NCBI GenBank assembly: GCA_903884235.1
Contig: CAISEB010000009.1
Span: forward strand, 1 to 64,000
Direction of reading: 5' to 3'
Source of the DNA: an uncultured Pseudomonadota bacterium
GTDB lineage: Bacteria; Pseudomonadota; Gammaproteobacteria; Steroidobacterales; Steroidobacteraceae
Length of the DNA stretch: 64,000 bases
Positions 24,556 through 34,396 of this stretch are shown here, piece by piece. How positions within the stretch are numbered: the stretch's first letter is position 1; the number at the start of each line of letters is the position of its first letter. The notes below the pieces were generated by a model. It worked only from the letters and a program-made list of their open reading frames with translations, ran no database searches and was not told the DNA's origin. Made by a program: the position numbers and the translations under genes.

Positions 24556-27372
24556 TCAGTTGTACTTGAACGATGCGACGCTATGGACGACCTTCACGTC
24601 CGCCGTCGCGCCCGGTCCGTGGCACACGCCGCAGGACTCGGTCTGGTACTGCGGCAGCGTCGAGCCGCCGATCGCCTTGATGTGCGGCGCGCCGGTCACG
24701 AAGGTGTTCGGCTGTCCGAAGCCGAGCCCGAGGATGCCGGTGCCACCGGTGTTGATGATGTCGCTGACGACCGTCGCACCCTGCTGCTTCATGTGGTTCT
24801 GGGCCGTCGAGTCGACGTGGCACGCGCCGCAGGCCGCCGCGTTGGCGGTGATCGCGTAGTGCTGGGTCGGATCGTCGTAGCCCTGGAACCGCGTGGTGCT
24901 GTAGGTCTGGCCCGGATCGATGGTCGTGCTGAACACGGCCGCCGGATCCACCGGATAGTAGGTGTCGGTCTTGTGGCAGCCGAGGCAGTTGTTGAGCTTG
25001 CCCGGGAAGCCCACCTCGGTCATGTCGACGACACCAGCCTTGTAGTTCGCCGAGTGGATGCCGTGGATGAAGAACTTGAAGTCCACCGGTTCCGAGCCCG
25101 ACGATCCGACGGCCGCGCCGTTGGCCTGCACGCGCGGCGCTTGCGCCGGGTTGTGGCACATCACGCAGAACTGCACGTTGTTGACCCGACTGCCGTGGGC
25201 CACGAGCTTCTTGTGGCAGCGCAGGCAGTTGTTGTAGTCGACGACCTGGCGCCGCGCGACCGGTGTCGCGTCCGTGATCGGGAAGTACACGGGATCCGCG
25301 ACCTGGATCGGCACGTTCGTCGCGTAGATCGCCGGGCTCGAGCCCGAGACCAGCGCCGGGGTCGTGCCGACGTCGGCGACGCCGACCAGGTTGAGCGCCG
25401 CCTGGGCACCGATCGCGCCGGAGCCGCCGACCAGCGCGCGCTCGGAAGCGAGCGGCACCGGGTACGGGAAACGCGCGGTCAGCGTGGTCTTGTCGGCGCT
25501 GACGATCACGGCCGGGATCGACGGGATCACCGAGCTCGAGGTGTTCGTCGCCACGGTCTTCGGGGCCGGCTTCGTCTGCGAGGTGCTCGTCGCGCAGGTG
25601 CCGTCGGCCTTGTCGGCCGTGGTGCAGTTGCCGAGGAAGTTGACGGCCTGGGCCTGCACGGTGCCGGAACCGACGATCGCGCCCGGGTTGGTGTAGTTCA
25701 GCGTCGTCCAGCCGGCGCGAGCCGAGATCGCCGTCTTGTAGGTGCTGAACGGCGGCGCGGTCAGGTCGTACTTCGCGTTGCCGTTGGTCGGGTCGGTGAC
25801 GGTGATCGACACGCGCGGGTAGAAGCCCGGGTGCACCGTGCAGATCACGTTGGCGCCCGCTGCGGCGGCCGCGATCTTGGCGGCACAGGCCGTCTCGACG
25901 GTGTCGACGCCGCCGACGATGGAGATCGCCTCGACGCGCACGATGTTGAGCTTGTACTGCGCCATGTTGCTCTGCACGGCGATGTTGTGCGCCGTGACGG
26001 TGTCGACCTTGCCGCCGCCGACAGCCGCGGTGCCGGTGGTCCCGGCGGCGTGGCAACCCGCGTTCATGCAGGTCGCGTCGGCCTGGGCGACGGTCGTGAG
26101 CGCGCTGCCACCGCCGATCGCCGTGTTCGTGTGCGCGACCATGTCCATCGTGTCGTGGCAGGCGCCGCAGGTGCGCGTGTACGCGAAGTCAGCGTAGTTG
26201 TGCGCATCCGGCGTGCCGGCATCGGCCGGGTTGTGGCAGGTCGTGCAGTTGCGGATGTCCTGCGGGAACACCACGTCGTTGAACGTGCCGGCCGTGGAAC
26301 TCGAGCCGAAGATCGCGAAACCCGCGCCGGGGATGGCGGGCATCGCCGAGGCGAGCGTGCCGGCCGGCTGGGTCGCGAGCCAGGCCTTGACGCTCGGCAG
26401 GTTCGAGCCGGCGTGGATCTTGTGGATCATGAAGCGCAGGTCGACGACGTTGCCCGAACCGGAATCCGTGGAGCCGCCGTTGTGGCAGAGCACGCAGTAC
26501 TGGACGTCGTTGCGGGCGCCACCATGCATCTCGAGGCGCGCATGGCAGGCGTCGCACTCCTTGAGGCTGACGACTTCGCGCGTGTAGAGCGGTGTCCCGG
26601 CGGCGGCGGCGGCCGCGACCGTCATGCCGTCGGAGGGGCGATACGTGTACACGGCGTTGCCCGTGCCGTTGTTCGAGCCGCTCGGCGCGGCGGCGGTCGC
26701 CGGGCCCGTGCCGCGCAGCTCGAGGCCGACGCGATGCGTCAGCGTGCCGTCGTAGGCGAGCGGGACACCCGTCGCGCCGGTCGCGGCGGTGGAGCCGTCG
26801 GCGTTCGTCGGGCCGGCATTCGAGGACGTCGCGGCGAAGTCGGTGAGCGACTTGCTGAACTTGAACGTGTAGGTACCGTCGCCGTTGTCGACGAAGGTGG
26901 TGCCGGCCACGCTCGCCTTCTGCGTCGTGCCCTGCACCGTCGGGACCTGCGGCCAGCCGTCCGCGGCCGGCGCGGCCGAGGGGACGACCCGGGTGACGTA
27001 GTTGCGCCACTCACTGGACCAGCCGGAGCCCGCGACCGGCGGCTTCAGCTGGCCGAGCGCGAAGCTGACCGTCGATGCCTTGAGGCCCTTGAGGGGGTTG
27101 CCGTTCTCGTCGACCAGCTTGAACGAGATCGTCGGCCAGTCGCCGGCGGTGACGTTGGTGATCGTCGGCGTGACGGTCTTCGCGACCGAAATGTCGAGTG
27201 CGAGGACCGGGCCCGAGGGGCCAGTCGAGCCACCGGGACCCTGGGGTCCGGTTGGGCCTGCGGGGCCCGCTGCGCCATCCTTGCCACCGGAGCAACCGGC
27301 GATCATGGCGACGGCGAACAACGCCCATACACAACCGAGAATTCGTGTTCCCCAGCTGCTGCTCACGTTCAT
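24556..27372 (-). CDS. OmcA/MtrC-family multihaem outer-membrane lipoprotein cytochrome with one CX4CH site
   Basis: 938 residues, first gene of the operon. Lipobox IAGC is followed by a Gly-X-Y run (GAAGPAGPTGPQGP). Haem sites in order are CDACH, CVLCH, CTTCH, CGACH, then C435MNAGCH, then CLRCH, CVMCH, CLGCH, CGACH, CGVCH: nine standard sites plus one CX4CH where the paralogue has CVTCH. Domain order is the same beta-pentahaem-beta-pentahaem plan. The protein is probably exposed on the cell surface and passes electrons to or from minerals, humics or other cells. GAGAGGAC lies directly before ATG 27372. The two paralogues share long segments around the C-terminal haems (FFIHGIHSANYKAG, LNNCLGCHKTDTYYPVDP), indicating a tandem duplication. 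Confidence 0.92.
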   Translation of the reverse strand: MNVSSSWGTRILGCVWALFAVAMIAGCSGGKDGAAGPAGPTGPQGPGGSTGPSGPVLALDISVAKTVTPTITNVTAGDWPTISFKLVDENGNPLKGLKASTVSFALGQLKPPVAGSGWSSEWRNYVTRVVPSAAPAADGWPQVPTVQGTTQKASVAGTTFVDNGDGTYTFKFSKSLTDFAATSSNAGPTNADGSTAATGATGVPLAYDGTLTHRVGLELRGTGPATAAAPSGSNNGTGNAVYTYRPSDGMTVAAAAAAGTPLYTREVVSLKECDACHARLEMHGGARNDVQYCVLCHNGGSTDSGSGNVVDLRFMIHKIHAGSNLPSVKAWLATQPAGTLASAMPAIPGAGFAIFGSSSTAGTFNDVVFPQDIRNCTTCHNPADAGTPDAHNYADFAYTRTCGACHDTMDMVAHTNTAIGGGSALTTVAQADATCMNAGCHAAGTTGTAAVGGGKVDTVTAHNIAVQSNMAQYKLNIVRVEAISIVGGVDTVETACAAKIAAAAAGANVICTVHPGFYPRVSITVTDPTNGNAKYDLTAPPFSTYKTAISARAGWTTLNYTNPGAIVGSGTVQAQAVNFLGNCTTADKADGTCATSTSQTKPAPKTVATNTSSSVIPSIPAVIVSADKTTLTARFPYPVPLASERALVGGSGAIGAQAALNLVGVADVGTTPALVSGSSPAIYATNVPIQVADPVYFPITDATPVARRQVVDYNNCLRCHKKLVAHGSRVNNVQFCVMCHNPAQAPRVQANGAAVGSSGSEPVDFKFFIHGIHSANYKAGVVDMTEVGFPGKLNNCLGCHKTDTYYPVDPAAVFSTTIDPGQTYSTTRFQGYDDPTQHYAITANAAACGACHVDSTAQNHMKQQGATVVSDIINTGGTGILGLGFGQPNTFVTGAPHIKAIGGSTLPQYQTESCGVCHGPGATADVKVVHSVASFKYN

Positions 27373-27395
27373 GTCCTCTCTCCCGAAAGACAGTG

Positions 27396-27416
27396 GGTAA
27401 CGTTTGTTGCGTTACC
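27396..27416. promoter_or_regulatory. Inverted repeat upstream of the multihaem cytochrome operon
   Basis: Perfect arms GGTAACG and CGTTACC with a seven-base centre, 23 bases before the first ATG of the operon. It is either an operator overlapping the promoter or a hairpin in the mRNA leader. Confidence 0.5.
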
Positions 27417-27420
27417 GCTA

Positions 27421-27445
27421 TTTCGCTTTTCTGGCGGTGGCGAAA
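27421..27445. promoter_or_regulatory. Second dyad upstream of the multihaem cytochrome operon
   Basis: Arms TTTCGC and GCGAAA separated by 13 bases, directly next to the GGTAACG repeat. The arms are short, but the position beside a stronger dyad makes a compound control region plausible. Confidence 0.3.
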
Positions 27446-27891
27446 GATGCTCTCGTCGCCAGGCTTTGGCAGTAGCGGAATACCCCTAGAACCGATTCAC
27501 GGACTTGCAGCTTTTCCTTGTGGTGGATTGGACACGAGTCCAGTGCCTCAGCAGAATTCCCGGAACGTTTCGGACTGTACCGATGCACGCTAACCCGGCC
27601 AGACCCGGCTCCGGAGTTCGGCAGCGCACGTAGGGGCCCGTTTGCGCGCTTCGAGCGGGCATATCGGGTGTTTCGCCTGCACGACCCGAATTGAGGGACC
27701 GCGATGCGACACCCAGTTGCGGCAAGCCCGCCCCTGCCAAAGCGGCGGTCGGCCAGTCGGTAGATACCTAGTCCGATTTCGAGCGGGCTGGGCTCGGCGT
27801 GGTTGGAACGGATTCCAATCGGTGGCCTGGCGCTCCGCATGCGCTGATCCCTCGCCCGGCGAGCGCGAGCCCGACCGCTGTCGCAGGCCTC
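27446..27891. other. 446-base stretch without a recognisable gene
   Basis: This stretch lies between the cytochrome operon and the GNAT gene. Base composition is less GC-rich than the flanks. Short open frames exist on both strands, but none has a ribosome binding site together with a protein-like sequence. It should hold the promoter of the cytochrome operon. I found no tRNA, small-RNA or sigma-54 pattern that I would defend. Confidence 0.6.
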
Positions 27892-28461
27892 TCAGGGTCG
27901 GACGGCCTTGACCCAGTCGCAGATCACGAGGTCCCAGACCTGGCCCTCGTACCGCAACGAACCGCAGGTCTCGAAGCCCGCACGCCGGTGTGCCGCCAGC
28001 GACCGGACGTTCTCGCGCGCGATGTCGGTGATCACGCAGTCGTAGTCAGGTGCGAATTCCGCGCGCATGCGTCCGTAGAGCCCGGCCAAGATCCCCCTGC
28101 CGCGGTGGCTCTTCGCAACGCAGACCGCGGCACAGACGAGAGAGCGGCGCGCCGAGAGGGCGCGGCCGTCGACGATGGCCGCGTCGATCGATTCGAACAA
28201 GCCCCCGAGCGAGGACGCAAGCGACCGCGCGGCGGGCGTCGCGACGAGCGCGTAGCCGACCACTGCAGCGCCGTCCACGGCGACGACAGCCGGCGCGTGC
28301 CGATGCAGTTCCTCGAGGAACCCGGGCGTGTACTCGGATGTCAGGAAGCCTTCGCGCGTCCGTTCCCCAGGCGGCAGGTGGCGGCCGAGGTTCGCCGCCT
28401 GCAAGGCCTGAATCCCGGCGAGCTCGGTCGGGTCGCTCACGCGCTTGAGGATCGTCGCCAT
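27892..28461 (-). CDS. GNAT family N-acetyltransferase
   Basis: 189 residues. The acetyl-CoA-binding segment is CVAKSHRGRGILAGLYGRMR near residue 115, followed by DCVITDIARENVRSLAAHRRAGFE, the standard GNAT motifs A and B. Substrate unknown. GGAG lies five bases before ATG 28461. The gene starts 47 bases after the glmS stop on the same strand, so it may be a distal member of the glmU-glmS transcript, but no functional link is known. Confidence 0.85.
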   Translation of the reverse strand: MATILKRVSDPTELAGIQALQAANLGRHLPPGERTREGFLTSEYTPGFLEELHRHAPAVVAVDGAAVVGYALVATPAARSLASSLGGLFESIDAAIVDGRALSARRSLVCAAVCVAKSHRGRGILAGLYGRMRAEFAPDYDCVITDIARENVRSLAAHRRAGFETCGSLRYEGQVWDLVICDWVKAVRP

Positions 28462-28508
28462 GCTGGCTCCGTCGCAGGGTTCGCCGCCCGGCTCGGGCGC
28501 GCGTCGCG

Positions 28509-30344
28509 CTACTCGACGGTGACGCTCTTGGCGAGGTTGCGCGGCTGGTCGACGTCCGTGCCGCGCATCGTCGCCACGTGGTAGGCGAGCAGCTGCAGCG
28601 GCACCGTGTAGACGATCGGCGCCTGGAACTGGGCGACATGCCGCGGCATCGTGATCACGTGCACGCCGTCCGACTCCTCGATCCCGGAATCCGGGTCCGC
28701 GAACACGTACAGCTCGCCGCCGCGTGCGCGCACCTCCTGCAGGTTCGACTTGAGCTTCTCGAGCAGGTCGTTGTTCGGCGCGACTGCGATGACCGGCATG
28801 TCGGCATCGACGAGCGCGAGCGGGCCGTGCTTGAGCTCGCCCGCGGCATACGCCTCGGCGTGGATGTAGGAGATCTCCTTCAGCTTCAGCGCCCCTTCCA
28901 TCGCCACCGGCGCGAGCGCACCCCGTCCGAGGAACAGCGCGTGGCGCTTGTCGACGAACTTCGCCGCGAGCGCGCGCACCTCGGCGTCGAGCGCGAGCGT
29001 CTCCTCGACGAGGCGCGGGGTGCCGGTCAGCAGGTCGACGAGTTCGTGCTCCGCCGCGCGATCGAGACCGTGGTGCTTGCCGAGCGCGATGACCAGCATG
29101 CCGAGCGCGGCGAGCTGGGTCGTGAACGCCTTGGTCGAGGCGACGCCGATCTCCGGGCCCGCGCGGGTCAGCATCACGAGCTCGGACTCGCGCACCAGCG
29201 AGGATTCCGGGACGTTGCAGATGGCGAGCGTCGACAGGTAGCCGGAGCGCTTCGCCTGGCGCAGCGCGGCGAGCGTGTCGGCGGTCTCGCCGGACTGCGA
29301 GATCGACACGAACAGCGTGTTCTTGGGGACGACCGGGTTGCGGTAGCGGAACTCGCTCGCGATGTCGACCCAGCACGGCAGGCGGCACACCTGCTCGACG
29401 AAGTAGCGCGCGACGGAGCCGGCGTGCCAGCTGGTGCCGCAGGCGACGATCTGCACGGCCTCGGTGCGCGCGAGCACCTCGGATGCCAGCGGCCCGAACG
29501 CGGCTTCCAGCAGCTTGCCGCCCGCCACGCGCTCCTCGAGCGTCTGCGCGATCGCGCGCGGCTGCTCGTGGATCTCCTTGAGCATGTAGTGGGCGTAGTC
29601 GCCCTTCTCGACGGCGTCCGCGGACAGTTCGCTCTCGCGCAGCGCCCGCTCGACGGGGCGGCCCTCGGCATCGGCGATCCTGACGCCTTCGCGCGAGATC
29701 GCCGCGACGTCGCCCTCCTCCAGGAACTGGAACGTGCGCGTCACGGGCAGCAGCGCCGAGACGTCCGAGGCGACGAAGTTCTCGCCCTGGCCGCGACCGA
29801 TCACGACCGGGCAGCCGGCGCGCGCGACGACGATGAGATCCGGGTCACGCTCGCTGACGACGGCGAGCGCGTACGCGCCGTGCAGCTCGCGCACTGTCGC
29901 CTGCACCGCCCCATACAGGTCGGCGCCACGACGGAGGTGGAAGTGCACGCGATGGGCGATGACTTCGGTGTCGGTCTCGGAAGTGAACTCGTATCCGGCC
30001 GCGACGAGCTCCGTGCGCAGCGCCTCGTGGTTCTCGATGATGCCGTTGTGCACGATCGCGATGCCGTCATGCGAAACGTGCGGATGGGCGTTGCGTTCGC
30101 TCGGCACGCCATGCGTCGCCCAGCGCGTGTGCGCGATGCCGAGGTGACCGGAGGCCGGCGTCGCGGCGAGCGCCTCGGTCAGGCGCACGACCTTGCCGAC
30201 GGTGCGCAGGCGGCGCATGTGCCCGCTGGCGTCCAGCAGCGCGACGCCGGCGGAGTCATAGCCGCGGTACTCGAGCCGCTGCAGGCCCTCGATCAGCACC
30301 GGGAGCACGTCCCGGTCCGCCACCGCCCCGACGATTCCACACAT
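28509..30344 (-). CDS. glmS: Glutamine-fructose-6-phosphate aminotransferase (isomerizing)
   Basis: 611 residues, normal length. Cys2 in MCGIVGAV is the glutaminase nucleophile of the N-terminal Ntn-hydrolase domain (to about residue 240), with AHTRWATHG. Two SIS sugar-isomerase domains follow ([14 protein letters not shown] and [29 protein letters not shown]), and the sequence ends in the conserved [11 protein letters not shown]. It makes glucosamine-6-phosphate for peptidoglycan and LPS. It follows glmU by 32 bases, the usual gammaproteobacterial order. GAGGAGA lies before the ATG. Confidence 0.97.
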   Translation of the reverse strand: MCGIVGAVADRDVLPVLIEGLQRLEYRGYDSAGVALLDASGHMRRLRTVGKVVRLTEALAATPASGHLGIAHTRWATHGVPSERNAHPHVSHDGIAIVHNGIIENHEALRTELVAAGYEFTSETDTEVIAHRVHFHLRRGADLYGAVQATVRELHGAYALAVVSERDPDLIVVARAGCPVVIGRGQGENFVASDVSALLPVTRTFQFLEEGDVAAISREGVRIADAEGRPVERALRESELSADAVEKGDYAHYMLKEIHEQPRAIAQTLEERVAGGKLLEAAFGPLASEVLARTEAVQIVACGTSWHAGSVARYFVEQVCRLPCWVDIASEFRYRNPVVPKNTLFVSISQSGETADTLAALRQAKRSGYLSTLAICNVPESSLVRESELVMLTRAGPEIGVASTKAFTTQLAALGMLVIALGKHHGLDRAAEHELVDLLTGTPRLVEETLALDAEVRALAAKFVDKRHALFLGRGALAPVAMEGALKLKEISYIHAEAYAAGELKHGPLALVDADMPVIAVAPNNDLLEKLKSNLQEVRARGGELYVFADPDSGIEESDGVHVITMPRHVAQFQAPIVYTVPLQLLAYHVATMRGTDVDQPRNLAKSVTVE

Positions 30345-30376
30345 CCCGATCTCCTCTCAGCGGGCCGTCGGGCCCT

Positions 30377-31795
30377 TCAGCCGGGATCGCCCGACGGGCG
30401 GGCCTTCGCGATGCGCCGGGCGCGTTCCTCGGGAGTCGCCTTGGCGGGCCGGGTCCAACCCTCGAGCGACTGCTGGCGGCTGCGTTCGACGGTCAGCGTG
30501 CCGGCGGGCGCCGCCTTCGTGATCGTCGAGCCGGCGCCGATGGTCGCGCCGGCACCGACGGTCACCGGCGCGACGAGCATGGAGCCCGAGCCGATGAACG
30601 CGCCGTCGCCGATCGTCGTCGGCCACTTGTTGATGCCATCGTAGTTGCAGGTGATCGTGCCGGCGCCGACGTTGACCCGGCTGCCGATCTGGGCGTCGCC
30701 CAGATATGTCAGGTGGTTGGCCTTGCTGCCGGCGCCGAGCGTCGCGTTCTTGAGCTCCACGAAGTTGCCGACGTGGGCGCCGACCTCGAGCCGCGCGCCT
30801 GGACGCAGACGGGCGAACGGTCCGACGGAGCAGTCCTCGCCGATCGTCGCGCCGTCGAGCACGCAGTATGGATGCAGCACGGTACCGGCGCCGACGGTCG
30901 AGTCCTTCAGCACGCAACCGGGGCCGACCACGACCCGGTCGCCGAGCACGACCCGGCCCTCGAGCACCACGTTGACGTCGAGCCGCACGTCGCGACCGCA
31001 CTCGAGCTCGCCGCGCACGTCGATTCGCTCCGGATCCGCGAGCGTGACGCCGTCCTCGAGCAGCGCGCTCGCGCGACGGCGGCGGTACTCGGACTCGAGG
31101 GTGGCGAGCTGGCGGCGGTCGTTGACGCCGAGCACCTCGTTCGCCGACGGTGCTGGGACGGCCTCGACCTTCACGCCTTCCTTGGCCGCGAGGGTCACGA
31201 CGTCGGTGAGGTAGTACTCGCCCTGCGAGTTGTCGTTCGACAACCGACCGAGCCAGCGGCGCAGCGCCGCGGCGGGCGCTGCCATGACCCCGGTGTTCGC
31301 CTCGCGGATCGACTGTTCCTTCCGGTTGGCGTCCTTCTGCTCGACGATCCGGTAGACGTTGCCGGCGTTGTCGCGCAGCACGCGCCCGTACCCCGTTGGG
31401 TCCTCGAGCACGACCGACAGCAAGGCGAGCGAGTCCGGCGCGGCGCGCGCCAGGAGGTCGGCGAGCGTGGCGTGGCTGAGCAGCGGCACGTCGCCGTAGA
31501 GCACGAGCACGCGGTGATCGTCCGGGATTGCCGGCATCGCCTGCATCAGCGCATGGCCGGTGCCGAGCTGTTCGGCCTGCAGCGCCCAGCCGAGGTTCGG
31601 GTCCGGGAACGTCGCGCGCACCTGCTCGGCGCCATGCCCGTAGACGACGTGGATGGCGGCAGGCGACAGGCAGCGCGCGGCCTCGAGGACGTGACCGAGC
31701 AGCGGCCGACGGGCGAGGGGCTGCAGGACCTTCGGGAGGTCGCTCTTCATCCGCTTGCCCTGGCCTGCGGCCAGGATCACGACGCTGAGGGGCAT
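30377..31795 (-). CDS. glmU: Bifunctional UDP-N-acetylglucosamine diphosphorylase / glucosamine-1-phosphate N-acetyltransferase
   Basis: 472 residues. The N-terminal pyrophosphorylase domain starts [20 protein letters not shown] (nucleotide loop) with YGDVPLL for metal binding. The left-handed beta-helix acetyltransferase domain starts near residue 250 and contains [24 protein letters not shown] and [14 protein letters not shown]. It catalyses the last two steps to UDP-GlcNAc in the cytosol. ATG 31795 gives the standard N-terminus; the open frame continues upstream without a better start. It is normally next to atpC in this block, but here four minus- or plus-strand genes lie between. Confidence 0.96.
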   Translation of the reverse strand: MPLSVVILAAGQGKRMKSDLPKVLQPLARRPLLGHVLEAARCLSPAAIHVVYGHGAEQVRATFPDPNLGWALQAEQLGTGHALMQAMPAIPDDHRVLVLYGDVPLLSHATLADLLARAAPDSLALLSVVLEDPTGYGRVLRDNAGNVYRIVEQKDANRKEQSIREANTGVMAAPAAALRRWLGRLSNDNSQGEYYLTDVVTLAAKEGVKVEAVPAPSANEVLGVNDRRQLATLESEYRRRRASALLEDGVTLADPERIDVRGELECGRDVRLDVNVVLEGRVVLGDRVVVGPGCVLKDSTVGAGTVLHPYCVLDGATIGEDCSVGPFARLRPGARLEVGAHVGNFVELKNATLGAGSKANHLTYLGDAQIGSRVNVGAGTITCNYDGINKWPTTIGDGAFIGSGSMLVAPVTVGAGATIGAGSTITKAAPAGTLTVERSRQQSLEGWTRPAKATPEERARRIAKARPSGDPG

Positions 31796-32115
31796 GGCGC
31801 ATTCCGATCCGAGAAGGACCATTGTCGCACGCGCCTGCCGGCCCCGCCGTGACGGCGCCCGCAGCCGTGTCGCGGGGTTCGCCTGTGTGCCGGCCGGGCG
31901 GCCCGCGGTCGGGGCGCAGGCGGTGCTCCGCCAGGCCGGCAGCCGGTGATGCTGCACCGCAGCATCACCGGCGCTGGGTTGCTTCGCGATTCCCTTATTA
32001 GAGGTGGGCCGCCCGCGTGACACGATCCGGCGTGTCCCAGAACCCGCGGTCGCCCCGACGGCGCACCAGACGTGCGCCGCGCGGCCGCCTTCGCAACGAC
32101 CATCCGAGGATCGTC
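31796..32115. other. 320-base divergent intergenic region between glmU and the aldehyde dehydrogenase gene
   Basis: No gene seen. It holds the promoters of both divergent genes and a striking 14-base perfect inverted repeat at its centre. A TTATTAGAG sequence at 31996-32004 could be part of a -10 region for the plus-strand gene, but no -35 box at good spacing supports it. Confidence 0.55.
31942..31972. promoter_or_regulatory. Fourteen-base perfect inverted repeat upstream of the aldehyde dehydrogenase gene
   Basis: Arms GCCGGTGATGCTGC and GCAGCATCACCGGC with the spacer ACC. It is placed about 145 bases from both divergent start codons, a typical distance for an upstream activator site. Without a T tract on either strand it is unlikely to be a terminator. 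Confidence 0.5.
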
Positions 32116-33636
<1,521 letters not shown>

Positions 33637-33697
33637 TCCGGCTAGAATGCAGCCTCGTCCGCCGCCGGCGGGCGAGGCTGCAGCGGGAGTCACCGAG

Positions 33698-34066
33698 TTG
33701 GTCGATCGGGTCGTCGCGACGCCTGCCACGCTGGAACTGATCGCGCTGCTGCGCAGCCGGCACGGCGACCTGATGTTCCACCAGTCCGGCGGCTGCTGCG
33801 ACAACAGCGCCGCGAACTGCTACCTGCCCGGCGAAATCACGCCGGGCGCCGGCGACGAGCTGCTCGGCGAGATCGGCGGCTGCCCCTTCTACATCAGCAA
33901 GGCCCAGTACGAGTACTGGAAGCACACCCAGCTGATCATCGACGTGATCGACGGCCACGGCGGGACCTTCTCCCTCGAGGGTCCCGAGGGCAAGGCGTTC
34001 CACACGCGCTCGCGCGTGTTCACCGACGCCGAATGGGGGGAGCTGTCCGCCCAACTCGGGCTCTAG
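33698..34066 (+). CDS. DUF779 domain-containing protein
   Basis: About 122 residues covering a complete DUF779 domain: RSRHGDLMFHQSGGCCDNSAANC, GEIGGCPFYISKAQYEYWKHTQLIIDV, then SLEGPEGKAFHTRSRVFTDAEW. The conserved Cys cluster (GCCD, NCY, GGCPF) suggests metal or redox chemistry, but no function is established. It regularly sits beside ExaC-type aldehyde dehydrogenases, as here. TTG 33698 is preceded by GGGAG at eight bases and matches the usual N-terminus. ATG 33647, only 10 bases after the dehydrogenase stop, would add 17 residues and has no clear ribosome binding site. Confidence 0.85.
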   Translation: MVDRVVATPATLELIALLRSRHGDLMFHQSGGCCDNSAANCYLPGEITPGAGDELLGEIGGCPFYISKAQYEYWKHTQLIIDVIDGHGGTFSLEGPEGKAFHTRSRVFTDAEWGELSAQLGL

Positions 34067-34396
34067 GCCGACGGCTGTCGCACAGGGCGGCGTTTGGCGC
34101 ATTGACCGCCCGGTCGCATTGGCGCACCGCCATGCAGGCGAGGTCGTCCGCCGCGACGTTCGGGCCGAATGCCCGTGCGACGATGGCCTCGACCCGAGCC
34201 CGTACAGTCCCGGTCATCCACTCGACGCGGCATGGGCGCCGGTTCGCCGGGCGGTGCCCATGGATCGCCCTCAGGACAGTGAGCGCTCTTTGTCATAGCC
34301 CATGCGCATCAGGCGGCTGCACTCAGTGCCGCGCGGCTCGTCCATCGCTCTCTGCACCGACCTGGCCACCCGCCGTCCCGCAACCTCCGTCGGGGA
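34067..34396. other. 330-base stretch without a confident gene
   Basis: This stretch lies between the convergent DUF779 and Sel1/pilin-like genes. One minus-strand open frame (34217 down to 34020; 65 residues) has a protein-like middle segment (ARAFGPNVAADDLACMAVRQ). It lacks a good ribosome binding site and overlaps the DUF779 gene, so it may be a remnant or chance. No terminator with a T tract was seen. Confidence 0.45.

Noticed and set aside
24277-27489. 1070-codon plus-strand frame opposite the first surface cytochrome
   Set aside because: Mirror-frame artefact; the minus-strand protein has lipobox and haem motifs.
27446-27545. Sigma-54 promoter upstream of the cytochrome operon
   Set aside because: A TGGC sequence is present on the minus strand, but the GG-to-GC spacing is ten rather than twelve.
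28509-30376. glmS ribozyme in the glmS leader
   Set aside because: Only 32 bases separate glmU and glmS, too short for the ribozyme, which is also a Gram-positive feature.
34020-34217. 65-residue minus-strand open frame as a gene
   Set aside because: It overlaps the DUF779 gene, has a weak ribosome binding site and no recognised family; kept only as a remark on the gap.
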